In this document: positions 1 through 8,838 of the stretch, piece by piece
How positions within the stretch are numbered: the stretch's first letter is position 1
How the letters are laid out: each line of letters opens with the position of its first letter
From: Alteromonadaceae bacterium M269
GTDB lineage: Bacteria; Pseudomonadota; Gammaproteobacteria; Enterobacterales; Alteromonadaceae
NCBI GenBank assembly: GCA_004353515.1
Contig: SMNZ01000002.1
Span: forward strand, 868,001-932,000
DNA: 64,000 nucleotides
Reading direction: 5' to 3'
The notes under the pieces: model-generated
Seen by the model: the letters and a program-made list of their open reading frames with translations, nothing else
The model's database searches: none
What the model was told of the DNA's origin: nothing
Program-made: the position numbers and the translations under genes

Positions 1-779
1 AAAGGTGCATCTTCAGCACCAGAGACGAAGCCGACTTCTCTGTCTTGATAGAAGTAGTTCCAGTAAGTTTCTCTCGAGACTGTGAAATAGTGGTCACCGT
101 CTATGAACCATCGAATGCGCTGAGAGTCCCATTCAACCGCGTATTGATGGAATCCGTCAGTAGGATCGACCTCATTGTTGATTCTGGAAACGTTCTCGTT
201 GAGAGGGAAAACCATTCCAAAATGAGCGGTACCCTGTGCAAATTGAGTTTCTTGTCCGAAAGACTCCATGATGTCAATTTCGCCACGAGCAGCCCATGCG
301 CCAAAGGGAGATGGATCACTACCTAACATCCAAAATGCAGCCCACAGTCCGAGGCCTTCTGGAACTTGGATGCTGGCTTCAATTCGTCCATAAGTAAAAT
401 CAAACAATCCCTGAGTTCTTATCCGGCCGGATGTGAAATTGAAGTTGGGATCGGGTGAATCTCCGACTCTGGCTTCGATGACTAGGTTGCCATCTTCTAC
501 AGTGATGTTGTCTTCTGTGTAGTACTGAAGTTCGTTGTTTCCCCAACCTGGAGGCAAACCTTCTGAAGTACCATCACCAATTTGGATCTCCCACCGTGAT
601 CTATCTAGTTCGGTACCGTCGAATTCGTCAGCCCATACTAGAGTGAAGTTTGCTGAGGTCGCTGGTGGTGGGTTGGCAAGCTCACCACCTTCAGCCGGGT
701 CGTCGTTTTGACATCCTGCTAGCGCAAGTATGGCGGTTGATATCGCGATTGTTTTACTGAGATGACTGTTAGAACGCAT
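1..779 (-). CDS. GH16 beta-1,3-glucanase (laminarinase-like) lipoprotein, 3' end cut by window
   Basis: A secreted endo-beta-1,3-glucanase is likely, cutting laminarin-type glucan outside the cytoplasm. Translating the minus strand from the ATG at 779 gives an N-terminus ending in the lipobox LAGC, so the enzyme should be a lipoprotein. The mature part opens with FTLVWADEFDG and WGNNELQYY, typical of GH16 laminarinases. The catalytic signature GEIDIMES (E-x-D-x-x-E, nucleophile and acid/base Glu) is intact near residue 165. About 259 codons are visible and the C-terminal part lies outside the window. It diverges from the phosphorylase gene at 1260, which fits one glucan-use locus. Family assignment is firm; the exact substrate is inferred. 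Confidence 0.9.
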   Translation of the reverse strand, partial: MRSNSHLSKTIAISTAILALAGCQNDDPAEGGELANPPPATSANFTLVWADEFDGTELDRSRWEIQIGDGTSEGLPPGWGNNELQYYTEDNITVEDGNLVIEARVGDSPDPNFNFTSGRIRTQGLFDFTYGRIEASIQVPEGLGLWAAFWMLGSDPSPFGAWAARGEIDIMESFGQETQFAQGTAHFGMVFPLNENVSRINNEVDPTDGFHQYAVEWDSQRIRWFIDGDHYFTVSRETYWNYFYQDREVGFVSGAEDAP

Positions 780-1259
780 TTTGTGTTTCTCTCTCTCAAT
801 TCATCCATTAATACTGTTGTTCAGCATCGAATGATTATTTTTATTTTCTCAACCTAGTTGTAATCGGGTGCGTTTTTAGTCTCAAACAAAATGCGTTAAG
901 AAGGTCTGGGCATAGGTCAAAGCGGACAAATCGCACTAGCGCTTGTTATTAATTTGTTAACGTATGTGGGCTTGAAAAGATCGATTTTACACTGCGTAGA
1001 AGTTTACCTTTATCTTGTTTTTTTAGTGTAAGCTTATGTATTTATTGGTTATTTCTAATTTTGTTTTTATGCTCATTCTGTTGAGGATGTAATGGATTTG
1101 TAACTGTTTTAACGCGTAATCGCACTGAGTGTATATTGATTTTTATGGTCTTGTTCCAACTTGTCGCAAGGTCAGCCCGCCTTAACGTGTTTTGATTGCA
1201 TGCACAATTGCTTGTCTTATTGTCGCGAGCAATAAAGGCTAGTTAGGTGGGTAGAGTTT
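780..1259. other. Divergent intergenic region between glucanase and phosphorylase
   Basis: About 480 bases without a convincing ORF. It must hold the promoters of the two divergent glucan genes. It is AT-rich, especially around 1010-1140. An AGCGCT core at 938-943 resembles a LacI-family half-operator but is too weak to call. AGGTGG at about 1245-1250 is the likely ribosome binding site of the phosphorylase gene. Confidence 0.5.
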
Positions 1260-4200
1260 GTGTTGAATCGGTTTTCAGCAGAAGAAATAGAAGTAGAGGG
1301 AAGTTTCGTAACGATAGACGGAGAGACTTTCTACGCTATTAATCACGTCGATCAAATGCCTCCATTTTTTGTTAGCTTAGTCTCTAATAGTGATCATTGG
1401 CTTTTTATTTCCTCTACAGGTGGTTTGACTGCTGGTCGAGTATCACCTGAAACAGCCCTTTTTCCTTACACACCGGTTGATAAAATCCATGAGAGTTCAC
1501 TTCATACTGGAAGTAAGACACTAATCCGTTTATCGAGCTCAAACGGTTTTCGGCTGTGGGAACCCTTTAATGAGGAGCAAAGTTGTTTTTATCATTGCTC
1601 ACGGCATTTGTATAAGAACGAGTTAGGAAACAAAATCCGCTTCGAAGAAGTTAACGAAGACCTGGGATTAGTATTTTCTTACACTTGGTCTTTTTCTGAT
1701 GATTTTGGCTTTGTACGTGAATGCCAATTGACTAATCTCAATGAGGAGCATGTTTCCTTAGAAATTATTGATGGGCTTCAGAATATCCTGCCGGCAGGGA
1801 CACCTCGTTATACGCAAACTCAATCCAGTAACCTGGTGGATGCATATAAATGGAGTGAGATTGACTCAGAAACTGGCTTAGCATTTTTTACACTCTATTC
1901 CGGAATTACTGATAGAGCTGAGCCTAGTGAGTCTTTGAGAGCTAACACTGTTTTCTGTCTGGGGTTGAAAGCAGATACAAACTTACTTTCATCTGAACAG
2001 CTTAATTTGTTTAAGAAAAGTAGGGATTTGACTCAGGAATCACTCAAAAAGGGTGTTCGAGGAGCTTATCTGGTTCATTCGGTTCTTGAGCTAATGGGCA
2101 AGTCTCAATCCAAGTGGGTTATGGTTGCTAATTTAGAGCAAGACCAATCGCAAGTTGCAATGCTAAACAAAAAACTTCGTGATCCTGACGCGTTAGCTAA
2201 TGCTATTTCCAGATCCGTTGATGAAGGGAATGATGAGCTAGCACGTATTGTTGCTACAAGTGACGGTTTCCAACAAACCAATGAGAGCTTGGTATCGCTA
2301 CATCATTATGCAAACACTTTATTTAATGTCTTGCGTGGGGGGACGTTTAGCGATCAATACAAAATCTTAACTAAAGATTTCGTTGATACGTTGGCGCTAT
2401 TCAATCGGCCTGTTTTCAATCGTCATCAGCACGTATTGCAAGATTTACCAGAGGCCTTAGGTTTAGATGAGTTACATGGATTAGTCACGCAACAAAATGA
2501 CGAGCAGCTTAAAAGGTTGGCAACTGAATATTTGCCTATTACTTTTGGTCGAAGACATGGAGACCCGAGTCGACCTTGGAACCAATTTGAGCTGAGATTC
2601 AAAGATGAGCAAGGTAACCCTTTACTGTCTTACCAAGGAAACTGGCGAGATATCTTCCAAAACTGGGAAGCGCTTTTATTCAGTTATCCAGATTATATCG
2701 AACAGGTTATTGCTAAGTTTGTTAATGCCTCCACAGTAGACGGTTACAACCCTTACCGCATCACAAAACAAGGCATTGATTGGGAAGTCGAAGAACCTGA
2801 TGACCCATGGAGTTATATCGGGTACTGGGGAGATCACCAGGTTATCTACCTACTTAAGCTGTTAGAACTGTCAGATAAGTTTCATCCTGGCCAACTCCAT
2901 TACTTGCTGGACGCTGAAATATTTAGTTTTGCTAATGTACCTTACCGAATTAAAGCGTTCGACGAATTGCTGAAAGATCCAAAGAATACCGTGTTATTTG
3001 ATGAGGAACTTGCTTGCAAAATTGATGAGCGAGTTTCGCAGATTGGCAGTGATGGTAAGTTATTGTTAGATGAGAGTGATCAGGTCTATCAGGTTAATTT
3101 ACTGGAAAAACTGCTTATTACCTTATTAAGCAAGTTAAGTAATTTCGTACTTGGTGGCGGCATCTGGCTCAACACGCAACGACCAGAATGGAACGACGCA
3201 AACAATGCGTTGGTAGGACAAGGTTTATCTATGGTAACGCTTTACTACATGCGTCGTTATATTGATTTCCTATCCAGGCTACTTTCATCGACAAGTGTCG
3301 AACAAGTGCAGTTGTCCAATGAAGTCGCGCGGTGGTTAACTCAAACTGCGCTTGCGATATCCGAGTTAGAGCTTTCGTCGTCTTCAGTCAAATGGAAAAC
3401 GGCTCATCAATTGATGTTGAGCTTGGGGCAGATTGCGAGCGAGTATCGAACAGCTGTTTATTGTCAGGAAGGGTTTTCTGGAAAGACCAAGGTTAAGATG
3501 TCGCTTATTCAGCAACTGTTAGATGACTCACAGAGGCTTATTGATGAATCCATCAGTGTCAATAGAGCTGATGACGGGCTTTATCATGCCTACAACTTGT
3601 TGGAAGCTGACAATGAGTCTCTGCGGATATCTCACCTTTATCCGATGTTAGAAGGACAAGTTGCTGCGTTGAGTTCCGGCGCACTAAAGCCTGAGGAATC
3701 TAATGATGTTTTAGACAAGCTGTTTGACAGTGCTATTTTCAGAGCCGATCAGAAGACATTTATGTTATATCCCGATCGAGATCTTCCATCATTCCTCGAA
3801 AAAAATAAGTTGCCTGCAACAGTTGTTGAGAGTAATCCTCTGCTTGCCACTATGCTGAAACTCAAAGATGAACGTGTAGTTCGGGTTGGTGTTGATGGGG
3901 AATACAGATTCAATGCTGATTTGAAAAATAGTGCGGCTTTGTTAGAAAGGATTTCGAGTTTAAGTGCTGAATATGGCGATGTTGCTAACTCCACTATTGA
4001 ACATATCGCAAAAGCTTATGAAGAAGTGTTCAGTCACAAAGCTTTCACAGGTCGCTCTGGAGGAATGTTTGGTTTTGAAGGGCTCGGCTGTATCTACTGG
4101 CATATGGTTGCTAAGTTATTGCTTGCTGTTCAGGAGCAGTTTTTTGCAGCTTTAGAAAAAGGTGCGTCGGCCGAGTTAGTGAGGAAATTGGGTGCTCATT

Positions 4201-4706
4201 ACTATGCTGTCAGAGAGGGTATTGGGTTTAACAAAACACCACAGGAATATGGTGCCTTTCCTTGTGACCCTTATTCACATACACCTAAGCATGCTGGGGC
4301 ACAACAACCCGGTATGACGGGACAAGTAAAGGAGGAAGTACTGACTCGGTTTGGAGAGCTGGGCATTAAAGTCAGCGATGGTCGGGTGAGTTTTGAACCG
4401 TATTTATTGAGGAAACAGGAGTTTAATACCGAGTCTTCTGTGTTCAGGTATCTCGATATCTGTGGGGATTGGCAAAACACAGATATTCCCGAAGGTAGTC
4501 TAGCGTTTACCTGGTGTCAGGTACCAATTGTTTATCGCTTGTCAAAAGGTGAGGTTATGGTGGTAACGATAGAGTTTTCCGAAGGTAAAAAGGTACAGAT
4601 TGCGAGTGGTTGCTTATCGCAAGAAGAAAGTCGTCAAATTTTTGGACGAAAGGGAGTTATCAATCGAATCGATGTAGAGATACCTGAAGGAATACTTTTT
4701 GAGTAG
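1260..4706 (+). CDS. GH94-like glycoside phosphorylase, probable beta-1,3-glucan phosphorylase (GH149/GH161 type)
   Basis: A 1148-residue protein with no signal peptide, so cytoplasmic. The motif R641-P-E-W-N-D646 matches the W-N-D motif carrying the catalytic acid Asp of GH94-type inverting phosphorylases. GYWGDHQ and RRHGDPSRPWN upstream are further phosphorylase-like blocks. The length, well above the roughly 800 residues of cellobiose phosphorylases, suits the beta-1,3-glucan phosphorylase families GH149 and GH161. The reaction would be phosphorolysis of beta-1,3-oligoglucans to glucose-1-phosphate. The divergent GH16 glucanase supports that substrate. The start is GTG at 1260, with TTG as the next codon and AGGTGG upstream. 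The fold call is fairly secure from motifs; family and substrate are inferred without alignment. Confidence 0.72.
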   Translation: MLNRFSAEEIEVEGSFVTIDGETFYAINHVDQMPPFFVSLVSNSDHWLFISSTGGLTAGRVSPETALFPYTPVDKIHESSLHTGSKTLIRLSSSNGFRLWEPFNEEQSCFYHCSRHLYKNELGNKIRFEEVNEDLGLVFSYTWSFSDDFGFVRECQLTNLNEEHVSLEIIDGLQNILPAGTPRYTQTQSSNLVDAYKWSEIDSETGLAFFTLYSGITDRAEPSESLRANTVFCLGLKADTNLLSSEQLNLFKKSRDLTQESLKKGVRGAYLVHSVLELMGKSQSKWVMVANLEQDQSQVAMLNKKLRDPDALANAISRSVDEGNDELARIVATSDGFQQTNESLVSLHHYANTLFNVLRGGTFSDQYKILTKDFVDTLALFNRPVFNRHQHVLQDLPEALGLDELHGLVTQQNDEQLKRLATEYLPITFGRRHGDPSRPWNQFELRFKDEQGNPLLSYQGNWRDIFQNWEALLFSYPDYIEQVIAKFVNASTVDGYNPYRITKQGIDWEVEEPDDPWSYIGYWGDHQVIYLLKLLELSDKFHPGQLHYLLDAEIFSFANVPYRIKAFDELLKDPKNTVLFDEELACKIDERVSQIGSDGKLLLDESDQVYQVNLLEKLLITLLSKLSNFVLGGGIWLNTQRPEWNDANNALVGQGLSMVTLYYMRRYIDFLSRLLSSTSVEQVQLSNEVARWLTQTALAISELELSSSSVKWKTAHQLMLSLGQIASEYRTAVYCQEGFSGKTKVKMSLIQQLLDDSQRLIDESISVNRADDGLYHAYNLLEADNESLRISHLYPMLEGQVAALSSGALKPEESNDVLDKLFDSAIFRADQKTFMLYPDRDLPSFLEKNKLPATVVESNPLLATMLKLKDERVVRVGVDGEYRFNADLKNSAALLERISSLSAEYGDVANSTIEHIAKAYEEVFSHKAFTGRSGGMFGFEGLGCIYWHMVAKLLLAVQEQFFAALEKGASAELVRKLGAHYYAVREGIGFNKTPQEYGAFPCDPYSHTPKHAGAQQPGMTGQVKEEVLTRFGELGIKVSDGRVSFEPYLLRKQEFNTESSVFRYLDICGDWQNTDIPEGSLAFTWCQVPIVYRLSKGEVMVVTIEFSEGKKVQIASGCLSQEESRQIFGRKGVINRIDVEIPEGILFE

Positions 4707-4775
4707 AAGTCGAGTACCGCAAATTTTAGGGGATGGCGCTCATATTGCGTCGATGTGGCATGAGGTGTTAGCGTA

Positions 4776-5984
4776 ATGGCAATATCAGAGATAAAGTGGA
4801 TAGAAAAAAGCGCGCAGTCACCTATGTTACGAAAACTAAAAACTCGCATTGTTACCGCTGTTTTATCTAAACCGGTTTACCAATTTTGGTTGTGGCAAAC
4901 CAGTTATTGGCTGTTTGTCAGTTTTATCGGCTTTTTCACACTCACACTGTGGTATGGCGAATTAAGATGGCCTTTTATTTTCCATACCTTTGCCCAGGCG
5001 GCACTTGGGCTACTCTCTTCTTTGTTTTTGTATGCCGTTTTTATGCGGATATGGTTTAAACCTATTTCTGTTCGTTTCTCAATTGGCATTTTTATGGTTC
5101 TTGTCGTCGCTTTGATATGGAATTTGGCGAGAATGGAGCTGTTTATTTCTATTACCAACAATCCTCACCTGTGGGATGATTTTGGAGGTTGGTATTACGC
5201 CAGTATCTTTATTTTTCTGTTTTGGACAGGCATGTTCCATGGTGTCCGGTACTATCTTTTGTTGCAGTCTGAGCACCGTATTATGTTGAAGGCGGAAGCG
5301 GATGCTCGCCAAGAGCAAATCCAGCGAATCCAAGCTCAATCTGAAGCAAGAGATGCGCAAATTAAGATGCTCAGGTACCAGTTAACACCGCATTTCCTTT
5401 GTAATACGCTCAATGCAATTAGTGCACTAGTCGAGACAGAAGAGTCTCAAAAAGCACAAGAAATGACTGTACAACTGAGTCGCTTTTTACGTTACTCCTT
5501 GGATAATAATCCAGATACCAAAGTCTCTCTTCAAGCTGAGCTTAAAGCGCTGAATTTATATCTTTCGATAGAAAAATCTCGCTTTGAAGACCGACTAATC
5601 GTGAAGTTTGATGTTGAAGATGAAGCACTGTTAGCCGCTGTTCCTAGCTTGCTACTCCAACCGATTATTGAAAACTCGATGAAACATGCGATATCGCAGA
5701 ATGAAGAAGGTGGTGTGATTGAAATCCATGCTCGAGTAGTGAGTGAGACCTTGGTTTTAGAACTGAGCGATACTGGCTCTGGCGAAGAGTACGAACCAAG
5801 CAATGGTCCAAAAGGTGTTGGGCTCCGTAACACTAATGAGCGACTAAAAGTTCTTTATGGAAAGCGTTATACCTATGAAGCCAAGTTGATGCCAACAGGT
5901 GGTTTAAAGACGACTATTACGCTCCCTTATGAAAAGTCTACGGCGTCACAAGATGACGTTTTTGAATTTGAGAGTGTAAGTTAA
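4776..5984 (+). CDS. LytS/YpdA-type sensor histidine kinase
   Basis: A 402-residue membrane sensor kinase of the His_kinase (LytS) type. Four or more hydrophobic segments lie between residues about 35 and 165, followed by a short coiled coil (about 170-195). The phosphoacceptor box is QLTPHFLCNTLN with His206; most relatives read L-N-P-H-F-L-F-N, so Thr and Cys are small departures. The ATP-binding part shows LLLQPIIENSMKHA (N box) and the glycine-rich GVGLRNTNERL. The stop is 5 bases before the response-regulator gene at 5990, so the two form one operon. It starts 70 bases after the phosphorylase gene and may share its transcript. The signal sensed cannot be read. Confidence 0.92.
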   Translation: MAISEIKWIEKSAQSPMLRKLKTRIVTAVLSKPVYQFWLWQTSYWLFVSFIGFFTLTLWYGELRWPFIFHTFAQAALGLLSSLFLYAVFMRIWFKPISVRFSIGIFMVLVVALIWNLARMELFISITNNPHLWDDFGGWYYASIFIFLFWTGMFHGVRYYLLLQSEHRIMLKAEADARQEQIQRIQAQSEARDAQIKMLRYQLTPHFLCNTLNAISALVETEESQKAQEMTVQLSRFLRYSLDNNPDTKVSLQAELKALNLYLSIEKSRFEDRLIVKFDVEDEALLAAVPSLLLQPIIENSMKHAISQNEEGGVIEIHARVVSETLVLELSDTGSGEEYEPSNGPKGVGLRNTNERLKVLYGKRYTYEAKLMPTGGLKTTITLPYEKSTASQDDVFEFESVS

Positions 5985-5989
5985 AGAGT

Positions 5990-6811
5990 ATGACAAAATT
6001 GAACGTACTTATAGTTGATGATGAACCTCTGGCATTGCGCCTACTGAAATCTAAGCTTAGTAAAATAGAAGGCATTGAGGTTATTGGCGAATGTAAGAAT
6101 GGTAGAGAAGCCATTAAAGCGACTTTGGATTTGTCTCCCGATCTTATTTTTCTGGATATTCAGATGCCAGGCATTAACGGTTTAGAGGTAGTAAAAAAGC
6201 TTCAAAGCGATGTGGTTCCACTCATTATCTTCACGACAGCCTACGAGCAATATGCCCTTGATGCTTTCGATGTACATGCTGTCGATTACATTTTAAAACC
6301 TCTTGATGATGAACGTATTCAGCGTGCTATTGAAAGAGCTAAACAGAGAATGCAAGCATCTACCGATTTACAACAAAAACCCAAGATACTAGGTGCTATT
6401 AATAGCATTGTTGAAAAGGAAATATGGGGTGAGGATGAGCAACGAATCAAAGACATTAACGGTGGCCCGAATGGTAATTTGTCTAAAAAAGTCGTTGTTA
6501 AAGACAGGGATGAAATCACTATTCTGAAGCAAGAGAATATCGAATGGATAGATGCTGCGGGAGATTATGTTTGTCTTCATTCAGAAGGTAAAACGCATAT
6601 AAAACGTAGTACGCTTAAAGAGTTGCTTGATGACTTGGATGATGCATTTTTTAAGAGAATCCATCGTTCAACCATCGTTAATCTCAATTTTATTGAGCGA
6701 GTGATTCCTCACACCAAGGGCGAGTTTTTCCTCGAATTAATGGGTAATGAGAGAATTAAAGTAAGTCGTAATTACAGAGAAACTATCAAGGATTTCTTGG
6801 CAAGTAATTAG
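5990..6811 (+). CDS. LytTR-family response regulator
   Basis: A 273-residue regulator. The receiver domain (about 4-125) has the acidic pair DD at 10-11, phosphoacceptor Asp56 in FLDIQMPGING, and the conserved Lys in ILKPLDD. A LytTR DNA-binding domain occupies about 165-270, with the family pattern IEWIDAAGDYVCLH, RSTLKELL and FKRIHRSTIVNL. It is the cognate partner of the upstream LytS-type kinase. LytTR proteins usually bind paired direct repeats upstream of a few target genes; the targets here are unknown. The gene converges with the SLC13 permease gene ending at 6839. Confidence 0.95.
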   Translation: MTKLNVLIVDDEPLALRLLKSKLSKIEGIEVIGECKNGREAIKATLDLSPDLIFLDIQMPGINGLEVVKKLQSDVVPLIIFTTAYEQYALDAFDVHAVDYILKPLDDERIQRAIERAKQRMQASTDLQQKPKILGAINSIVEKEIWGEDEQRIKDINGGPNGNLSKKVVVKDRDEITILKQENIEWIDAAGDYVCLHSEGKTHIKRSTLKELLDDLDDAFFKRIHRSTIVNLNFIERVIPHTKGEFFLELMGNERIKVSRNYRETIKDFLASN

Positions 6812-6838
6812 TACCTGTAAGAGAGCTGAACCAACTTG

Positions 6839-8569
6839 TTAGATGAGTTGGTAATGCCATCCTAGAAGCGCTAGCACTATTGTTGAAAAGGCAATAGAAA
6901 TAGGGAATCCTGATTTCACAAAATGGCTATAACGGTACTTGGTTGCGCTGAATACCAATAGGTTTGTTTGATAGCCGTAAGGGGACATGAAACTGGCACT
7001 GGCTGCGAAAGCCACTGCAAGCGCAAAGGGCATAATAGGTATTTGGATCGACTCAGATATTGCGTATGCAAAGGGGAACATCAACGCTGCCGCTGCGTTG
7101 TTAGTCACTAGCTCTGTCAAAACCAATGTCACCAGATATACAGCGATAAGTGCAACAAAAGGTGTTGCACCTATCAGTAAAGGCTCTAACCATCCCGTTA
7201 CTATTGATATTACGCCGCTGCTTTCTAATGCCGTGGCGAGGCTGAGTGCGCCGACTATGACCAATATTAAATTGAATGGCAGATTACGCTTAAGCTCTGA
7301 ATTTGATGTAACACCTGTGATAACTAACACAGCAATCAGGAACATTAAGCTAATTGGGAGTGAAATCAATGAGAAGGCGCTTAAAGCAATAGCAACGATA
7401 AAACCGATAATAGTAGTCCATTCTTGCCTGGTGTTTAGTTTGGTTGCAATGCGCTTTTCTGAAAGGATAAAAAAGTTTTTAGATAAGTTATGGCGCTTTT
7501 CGAAGTCAGGGCCTGTGGCGAGTAATAGGAAATCACCTGCTTGAAGCCTTATTTCACCGAGCTTCCCTGATAATACGGCGCCATCTCTTCGAATTGCTAC
7601 AACAGCAGCATCAAATAAGGCTCTAAACCCGAGCTGTTTGAGGTTTTTGCCTATGATAGGAGCTCTATTGGATATAACGACCTCGGTTAAATTCTCTCTC
7701 AATAGGCCATCGTTTTGTGCAAATAGCTTTAACCCATCTATGTGTTGTAGGCCATCTACCTTTTGGATATTACCTGAGAATATCAGCTTATCGTTTGATT
7801 CAATAATGATGTCTGGCGTAACAGGGCTGATAAGTTTGCCTTTGCGCACGATCTCAACCAAGAATAACTCTGGTAAGTTTCTCAGGTGGTTTTGTTCAAC
7901 AGATTTACCGATAAGTTCGGAGTTGGGTTCGACACCAGCTTCGATGAAGTACTCTGTAAACAGACGAGGGCTAGACTGAATATTGGGTAATAACGGTGTG
8001 AGAAAATACATTAATACACCGCACGCTAGGCCAGCTGTTAGTCCAAATAATGTGAAATCCCAGAAGTTAAAGCCGGGTAGGCCGTGGTCTATCAAAAAGC
8101 TATTAACGATAAGGTTAGTCGAGGTACCGACCAAAGTTACCGTACCACCTAATATGGCTGCGTAGGATAAGGGAATAAGCAGTTTAGACGGTGGGTAATA
8201 TTGATTTTGCTTAACCGGACCTATTAAACTCGCAACAACAGCTGTGTTATTTAACAGAGAAGATGATAAGAAGGTTAGTCCGAACAGGCGCCAAAATGTT
8301 TGCGTGTAGCTAGCACGAACAATTTTTCGACCAAGTTTCTTGATAAAAGACGTTTTATCAATAGCTGTACTCACCATCAATAACAGTACCAGCGTGAGTA
8401 AACCTAAGTTGGTAAAGTGGTAAGTAACTTGTGTGAGTGACAGTTGTTGAGTTGCCAGAAGGGCAAGCACGGAAGTAGAAAAAATAGACGCTGGGCGCAG
8501 ATTCGAAAAAATAAGCGCCCCTATTGTTGTCACAAAAATAGCGACAACCAACAGTTGGTTTATACCCAT
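6839..8569 (-). CDS. SLC13/DASS-family permease with two TrkA-C domains, probable sulfate transporter
   Basis: A 576-residue transporter. N-terminal and C-terminal halves of hydrophobic helices flank a soluble middle (about 205-370) holding two RCK_C/TrkA-C regions (for example ELIGKSVEQNHLRNLPELFLVEIVR). This arrangement is known from SLC13-type sulfate permeases of the Chlamydomonas SLT kind. The position at the end of the cysD-C-Q-N operon supports sulfate as substrate, which remains inference. The start codon at 8569, its glycine codon, and the apparent ribosome binding site GAGGT all lie inside the terminal inverted repeat of the element at 8564-8824. The current N-terminus therefore appears to be supplied by that element. 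Confidence 0.88.
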   Translation of the reverse strand: MGINQLLVVAIFVTTIGALIFSNLRPASIFSTSVLALLATQQLSLTQVTYHFTNLGLLTLVLLLMVSTAIDKTSFIKKLGRKIVRASYTQTFWRLFGLTFLSSSLLNNTAVVASLIGPVKQNQYYPPSKLLIPLSYAAILGGTVTLVGTSTNLIVNSFLIDHGLPGFNFWDFTLFGLTAGLACGVLMYFLTPLLPNIQSSPRLFTEYFIEAGVEPNSELIGKSVEQNHLRNLPELFLVEIVRKGKLISPVTPDIIIESNDKLIFSGNIQKVDGLQHIDGLKLFAQNDGLLRENLTEVVISNRAPIIGKNLKQLGFRALFDAAVVAIRRDGAVLSGKLGEIRLQAGDFLLLATGPDFEKRHNLSKNFFILSEKRIATKLNTRQEWTTIIGFIVAIALSAFSLISLPISLMFLIAVLVITGVTSNSELKRNLPFNLILVIVGALSLATALESSGVISIVTGWLEPLLIGATPFVALIAVYLVTLVLTELVTNNAAAALMFPFAYAISESIQIPIMPFALAVAFAASASFMSPYGYQTNLLVFSATKYRYSHFVKSGFPISIAFSTIVLALLGWHYQLI

Positions 8570-8824
8570 ACTACCTCAAGACGCTCATTTCAGATCTATC
8601 ACAGTGCTTTTAATACAAGACGCACTGATGAAGGAATGTCGAGCACCTTTCGAATCAGTGCAACGCAGGAGGGGAAGCACTGTGAAGCTCCCGAAGGGCT
8701 GGGCCAAAAATGATTGATGCTGTGTTAAATTGCCTTGATGTAGGGCAACTATACCATCGCCAATTTGCCTTGCCTCAATCATTTTTTCCTCCAGCTGAAA
8801 TCAGTGTCTTGAGGTAGTATGGGT
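8564..8824. mobile_element. 261-bp MITE-like element with 30-bp terminal inverted repeats
   Basis: The left end (8564-8593) and the reverse complement of the right end (8795-8824) agree at 28 of 30 positions; both begin ACCCATACTACCTCAAGAC. The 6 bases outside each end are similar (GTTTAT at 8558-8563, GTCTAT at 8825-8830), a possible imperfect target duplication. Inside, AAAAATGATTGA (8706-8717) pairs with TCAATCATTTTT (8775-8786), giving a nested stem. On the minus strand a 65-codon ORF (8782 to 8585) starts 5 bases after a strong GGAGG. No transposase domain is recognisable, so the element would be non-autonomous. It lies between cysN and the permease gene. Other copies in the genome would establish it. 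Confidence 0.75.
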
Positions 8825-8838
8825 GTCTATTCATCAAT

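Noticed and set aside
931-950. AGCGCT-centred LacI-family operator before the glucan genes
   Set aside because: Only the 6-base core is symmetrical; flanks do not match.
6987-7544. 185-codon plus-strand ORF
   Set aside because: Lies wholly antisense to the SLC13 permease gene, which has clear domain structure; an alternative-frame shadow.
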